A stretch of 64,000 bases of DNA from positions 3,782,001 to 3,846,000 of the forward strand of contig NZ_LR594662.1 of assembly GCF_901827175.1 (NCBI RefSeq), in the 5' to 3' direction. This stretch comes from Variovorax sp. RA8. GTDB taxonomy: Bacteria > Pseudomonadota > Gammaproteobacteria > Burkholderiales > Burkholderiaceae_C. Made by a program: the position numbers and the translations under genes. This document shows positions 59,983-64,000 of the stretch, one piece after another (the stretch's first letter is position 1; the number at the start of each line of letters is the position of its first letter). The notes below the pieces were generated by a model that worked only from the letters and a program-made list of their open reading frames with translations, had not been told where the DNA came from and searched no databases.

Positions 59983-60963
59983 TTGGATCTGCAGCGGGCC
60001 TGGCTGCAACGCGGCGCGCTCGCAGGGCTGCTGTGGCCCATTTCCATTGTCTACGGCGCATTGACGGCTGCCCGGCGGGCGCTCTATCGCCTTGGGATCC
60101 TCGACACCGAGCGCGTCGGCGCGGCGGTGATCGTGGTTGGCAACGTGATCGCCGGCGGCTCGGGCAAGACGCCGGTCGTGATGGCCGTGGTACGCCATCT
60201 CCAGGCTCGGGGACTGAAAGTCGGCGTGGTGTCGCGCGGCTACGGCCGGGCAACCGACGACTGCCGGGAAGTGCACGAGGACAGCGACCCACGCGAGGTC
60301 GGCGACGAGCCCGCCTTGATCCGCCGTTCGACCGGGGCGCCGGTCTTCGTGGCGCGCCGCCGCATCGAGGCCGCACGTGCATTGCTGGCGAGGCATCCGG
60401 GCACGCAGTGCATCGTGAGCGACGATGGCCTGCAGCACCTGGCACTGGCACGCGACATCGAGATCTGCGTCTTCGACGACCGCGGCACGGGCAACGGCTG
60501 GCTGCTGCCGGCCGGCCCACTGCGCGAGCGTTGGCCTCGGCGCTGCGACCTGGTGCTCCACACCGGCGCACGCCCTGCTTTCGCCGGCTTCACCGCGCAG
60601 CGTTCGCTGGCCGATGCAGCCTTGCGTCTCGACGGCACGCCGGTCCCGCTCGCATCGCTCGCAGGCCAGCCACTGGTGGCCGTTGCGGGCATCGCAAAGC
60701 CCGAGGCCTTCTTCCAGATGCTGCGCGAATGCGGGCTCGTGCCGCAGCAGTGCATTGCGCTGCCCGACCATCACGATTTCACCGAATGGCAACCGCCGCC
60801 GGGCACAGGCTACGTGCTGCTGTGCACCGAGAAAGATGCGCTCAAACTGTGGCGCCGGGCACCCGATGCGCTCGCACTGCCGCTGGTGTTCCAGCCCGAG
60901 CCGGCCTTCTTCCGCGCACTCGACGCAAAGCTATCATCGCTCGATGGACACCAAGCTGCTTGA
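59983..60963 (+). CDS. lpxK: Tetraacyldisaccharide 4'-kinase
   Basis: A 326-residue lipid A kinase. An N-terminal membrane helix (about 8-30) is followed by the P-loop [12 protein letters not shown] near 50, RGYGR, GDEP and the substrate loop SDDGLQH. It phosphorylates the 4' position of the lipid A precursor. Start is TTG at 59983, three bases after the exbD stop; no ATG fits. The 3' end overlaps ycaR by 20 bp. Confidence 0.93.
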   Translation: MDLQRAWLQRGALAGLLWPISIVYGALTAARRALYRLGILDTERVGAAVIVVGNVIAGGSGKTPVVMAVVRHLQARGLKVGVVSRGYGRATDDCREVHEDSDPREVGDEPALIRRSTGAPVFVARRRIEAARALLARHPGTQCIVSDDGLQHLALARDIEICVFDDRGTGNGWLLPAGPLRERWPRRCDLVLHTGARPAFAGFTAQRSLADAALRLDGTPVPLASLAGQPLVAVAGIAKPEAFFQMLRECGLVPQQCIALPDHHDFTEWQPPPGTGYVLLCTEKDALKLWRRAPDALALPLVFQPEPAFFRALDAKLSSLDGHQAA

Positions 60964-61126
60964 ACTGCTCGTCTGCCCCGTGACCAAGGGACCGCTCACC
61001 TGGCATCCCGAGGCGCAGGAACTGCGCTCGCGCAGCGCCCGCCTGGCCTACCCGGTGCGCGACGGCATCCCGGTGCTGCTCGAGACCGAGGCCCGCACGC
61101 TGTCCGACGAGGAACTGGGGCTCTAA
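60944..61126 (+). CDS. ycaR: Trm112/YcaR family small protein
   Basis: A 60-residue protein starting [18 protein letters not shown] and ending with [15 protein letters not shown], the full YcaR/UPF0434 signature. Only one Cys of the usual zinc pairs is visible (VCPVTKG), so the metal site may be absent. It overlaps lpxK and sits two bases before kdsB, as in many proteobacteria. Confidence 0.92.
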   Translation: MDTKLLELLVCPVTKGPLTWHPEAQELRSRSARLAYPVRDGIPVLLETEARTLSDEELGL

Positions 61127-61128
61127 GC

Positions 61129-62669
<1,541 letters not shown>

Positions 62670-62672
62670 TCG

Positions 62673-63146
62673 TCAGGCGGGGCTGGAACGCAGCCCGTAG
62701 GCCTTGCCGTCGACGAACAGGTATTCGACGCGCATCACGGGCTCTCCCTTTTCTTCCTTGAGCGTGAAGCCCACGGCAGAGACGGCGGTGCCGGGCTTGA
62801 TCTCCGCGACCTTCCACGCCTCCATGCGCGTCAGCGGGGCCAGTTCGAGCTCCCACTGGCGATCGGTGCGGCGAGGCACGACCGCCCGCGCGAGCAAGCC
62901 TGGCCCGTCGACCGGGGCGCTCTGCCCCGGCAGCGCCCGCTTCGCCAGGTCGGCCGGCACCTTGAGCCCCGACGGGACGTCGAGCAACAGTGCCGCATGC
63001 GGGTTCTGCCACCGCACCCGCGCCACCGTCCCTTCGAGATAGATCGGACGGTCCTGGTCGAAGCTGCTCCAGCCATGGTGCGCCCAGGCGACGGGGGTGG
63101 CCAGCGGCAAGGACGCGGCGGCGATGACGATATGGCGACGTTTCAT
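62673..63146 (-). CDS. Small exported protein, DUF6152-like
   Basis: A 157-residue protein with a signal peptide (MKRRHIVIAAASLPLATPVAWA). The mature part opens HHGWSSFDQDRPIYLEGTVARVRWQNPH, typical of the DUF6152 family of proteobacterial periplasmic proteins. ATG at 63146 has GAGGAG upstream and is preferred over an in-frame TTG. Probably cotranscribed with the upstream membrane gene, 16 bp away. Function unknown. Confidence 0.8.
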   Translation of the reverse strand: MKRRHIVIAAASLPLATPVAWAHHGWSSFDQDRPIYLEGTVARVRWQNPHAALLLDVPSGLKVPADLAKRALPGQSAPVDGPGLLARAVVPRRTDRQWELELAPLTRMEAWKVAEIKPGTAVSAVGFTLKEEKGEPVMRVEYLFVDGKAYGLRSSPA

Positions 63147-63161
63147 CGGCAAAGCTCCTCT

Positions 63162-63578
63162 TCAGTAGGCGATCCAGCGGCCACAGAACACGACGGCCAG
63201 CCAGATCGCAGTAGATAACAACATCTGTACCCGCGCCATCGCATCGAGTTTGCGCAGCGAGCCGCGCAGATGGAACCACCCCGCGTTGAAGCCGGCGGCC
63301 ACCAGCAGGCCCATCTTGACCAGGAAAGTCTGGTTCGCCAGGAGTTCCGCCGGCTGGGTGGCGAACATCAGCGAACCGCTGGCCGCCGCGAGTGCGAAGC
63401 CGCCGGCGGCGATCGAGAGCGACAACCTGGCCATGGCCGCCACTGGCAGGACGGCAGCGCGCCCGAACACCCGCATCTCGAGCGCCACCAGATTGCCGAG
63501 CAGCAGCGCGATGCCGACGATGTGGACCACCTCCAGCGCCGGATAGAGCCAGGCGTGCGAGCGCAGAGCCTCGAACAT
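63162..63578 (-). CDS. Small membrane protein, CopD/DUF6644-like
   Basis: A 138-residue protein with four hydrophobic segments (about 12-33, 46-68, 85-100, 115-132). The N-terminal HAWLYPALEVVHIVGIALLLGN resembles the CopD-like and DUF6644 families, with a His that could bind heme or metal. It pairs with the DUF6152 gene downstream, an association I recall from other Burkholderiales. Function unknown. Confidence 0.75.
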   Translation of the reverse strand: MFEALRSHAWLYPALEVVHIVGIALLLGNLVALEMRVFGRAAVLPVAAMARLSLSIAAGGFALAAASGSLMFATQPAELLANQTFLVKMGLLVAAGFNAGWFHLRGSLRKLDAMARVQMLLSTAIWLAVVFCGRWIAY

Positions 63579-63582
63579 GCGC

Positions 63583-64000
63583 TCAGGCGCCGCCAGCCTG
63601 GGTGGCCATCAATTCCAGCACCAGCGCGATGCGCGCCTTCGCCGGCGTCAGTGCGCTGGCGTCGCGCAGCGGCGCACCCGGCGTGGGAAGAATGCGCCCC
63701 TGAGGGCAACGCGTGGCGCGCACGACCGCAATGCCCGCCGACTGCGCCCGCAGCGCGGCCGCTTCCAGCGCCTCATGCAGGGTGCCGTTGCCAGTCGCCG
63801 CGAGCACCAGGCCCTGCACCGGCTCCGCAGTGCCTGCTTGCCGCTCCAGGACCAGCGCGTCGATGATGCTGCCGCGCGCTTCCGCGTGGCTCACCAGGAT
63901 CTCCACCCGCGGCCAGCGGGTGGCCTGCCGCATAAGGTCGAAACACAGGCGTGCCGGCTCCGGCGACGAGGCGGGCCAGTTCCTGAGCTCGCGCAAGCCG
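63583..64000 (-). CDS. L-asparaginase, C-terminal part (runs off right edge)
   Basis: About 138 residues of the C-terminal domain are present; the N-terminal catalytic half lies beyond the window. The segment GLVLAATGNGTLHEALEAA and VVRATRCPQGRILPT match bacterial L-asparaginases, where the equivalent region completes the active site at the dimer interface. LTPAKARIALVLELM is the conserved C-terminus. Type I or II cannot be told apart. Confidence 0.88.
   Translation of the reverse strand, partial: GLRELRNWPASSPEPARLCFDLMRQATRWPRVEILVSHAEARGSIIDALVLERQAGTAEPVQGLVLAATGNGTLHEALEAAALRAQSAGIAVVRATRCPQGRILPTPGAPLRDASALTPAKARIALVLELMATQAGGA

Overview
The window is a 64 kb stretch of GC-rich (by eye about 68-70%) beta-proteobacterial chromosome. 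Gene content, codon use and synteny point to Burkholderiales, family Comamonadaceae, most like Variovorax; this is inference, not a database match. I see no prophage, intact insertion sequence, CRISPR array or rRNA. Genes are densely packed, and many neighbours overlap by ATGA or TGATG.

Layout. 1-4206: a biotin-dependent carboxylase operon (accB-type carrier, accC-type biotin carboxylase, pyruvate-carboxylase-like carboxyltransferase running off the left edge) divergent from a beta-keto acid cleavage enzyme and an SDR dehydrogenase. 4207-5041: a decayed vapC toxin next to tRNA-Lys. 5087-8541: tcdA, cpoB, pal, tolB. 8687-12403: msbA and a large TPR protein. 12404-19223: a housekeeping run on the minus strand (yebC, purD, hemF, nadD, rsfS, rlmH, maf, rng).

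19393-33014 is an aryl-polyene / xanthomonadin-type pigment cluster in two convergent arms. The plus arm carries a flavin halogenase-like protein, a XanB2-type chorismatase, an acyltransferase and a glycosyltransferase. The minus arm carries an ACP, a COG4648 membrane protein, an AMP-ligase fused to a dehydratase, a LpxL-like acyltransferase, a LolA-like protein, an MMPL exporter, a polysaccharide deacetylase, a methyltransferase, a hotdog dehydratase and a ketoreductase. A starter-unit source, activation, reduction, dehydration and export are all present, but no ketosynthase is encoded here.

33125-38496: a HerA-like ATPase, then a metal-stress unit. An ECF sigma factor (SigF type) and its NrsF-type anti-sigma protein stand divergent from a bufferin operon (DUF2282 precursor peptide, MNIO/DUF692 enzyme, DUF2063 partner, DoxX). 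Both divergent units carry the same GTAACC-N16-CGAA promoter, so the sigma factor probably drives itself and the peptide operon.

38563-48004: a uracil/cytosine utilisation operon: URC1 (GTP cyclohydrolase II-like), URC4 (DUF1688), uracil phosphoribosyltransferase, a BMP-type nucleoside ABC importer and a cytosine deaminase-like amidohydrolase. It matches the URC route of uracil breakdown known from Lachancea kluyveri and some bacteria.

48086-64000: sbcB, cardiolipin synthase, clpS-clpA, icd, a small secreted protein, a DUF192 protein, sodB, xseA, the envelope operon exbB-exbD-lpxK-ycaR-kdsB-adk, and at the right edge two small envelope genes and the 3' part of an asparaginase.

A dispersed repeat (five copies, two in tandem) sits in operon-internal gaps at 20753, 20837, 41979, 44662 and 59479.
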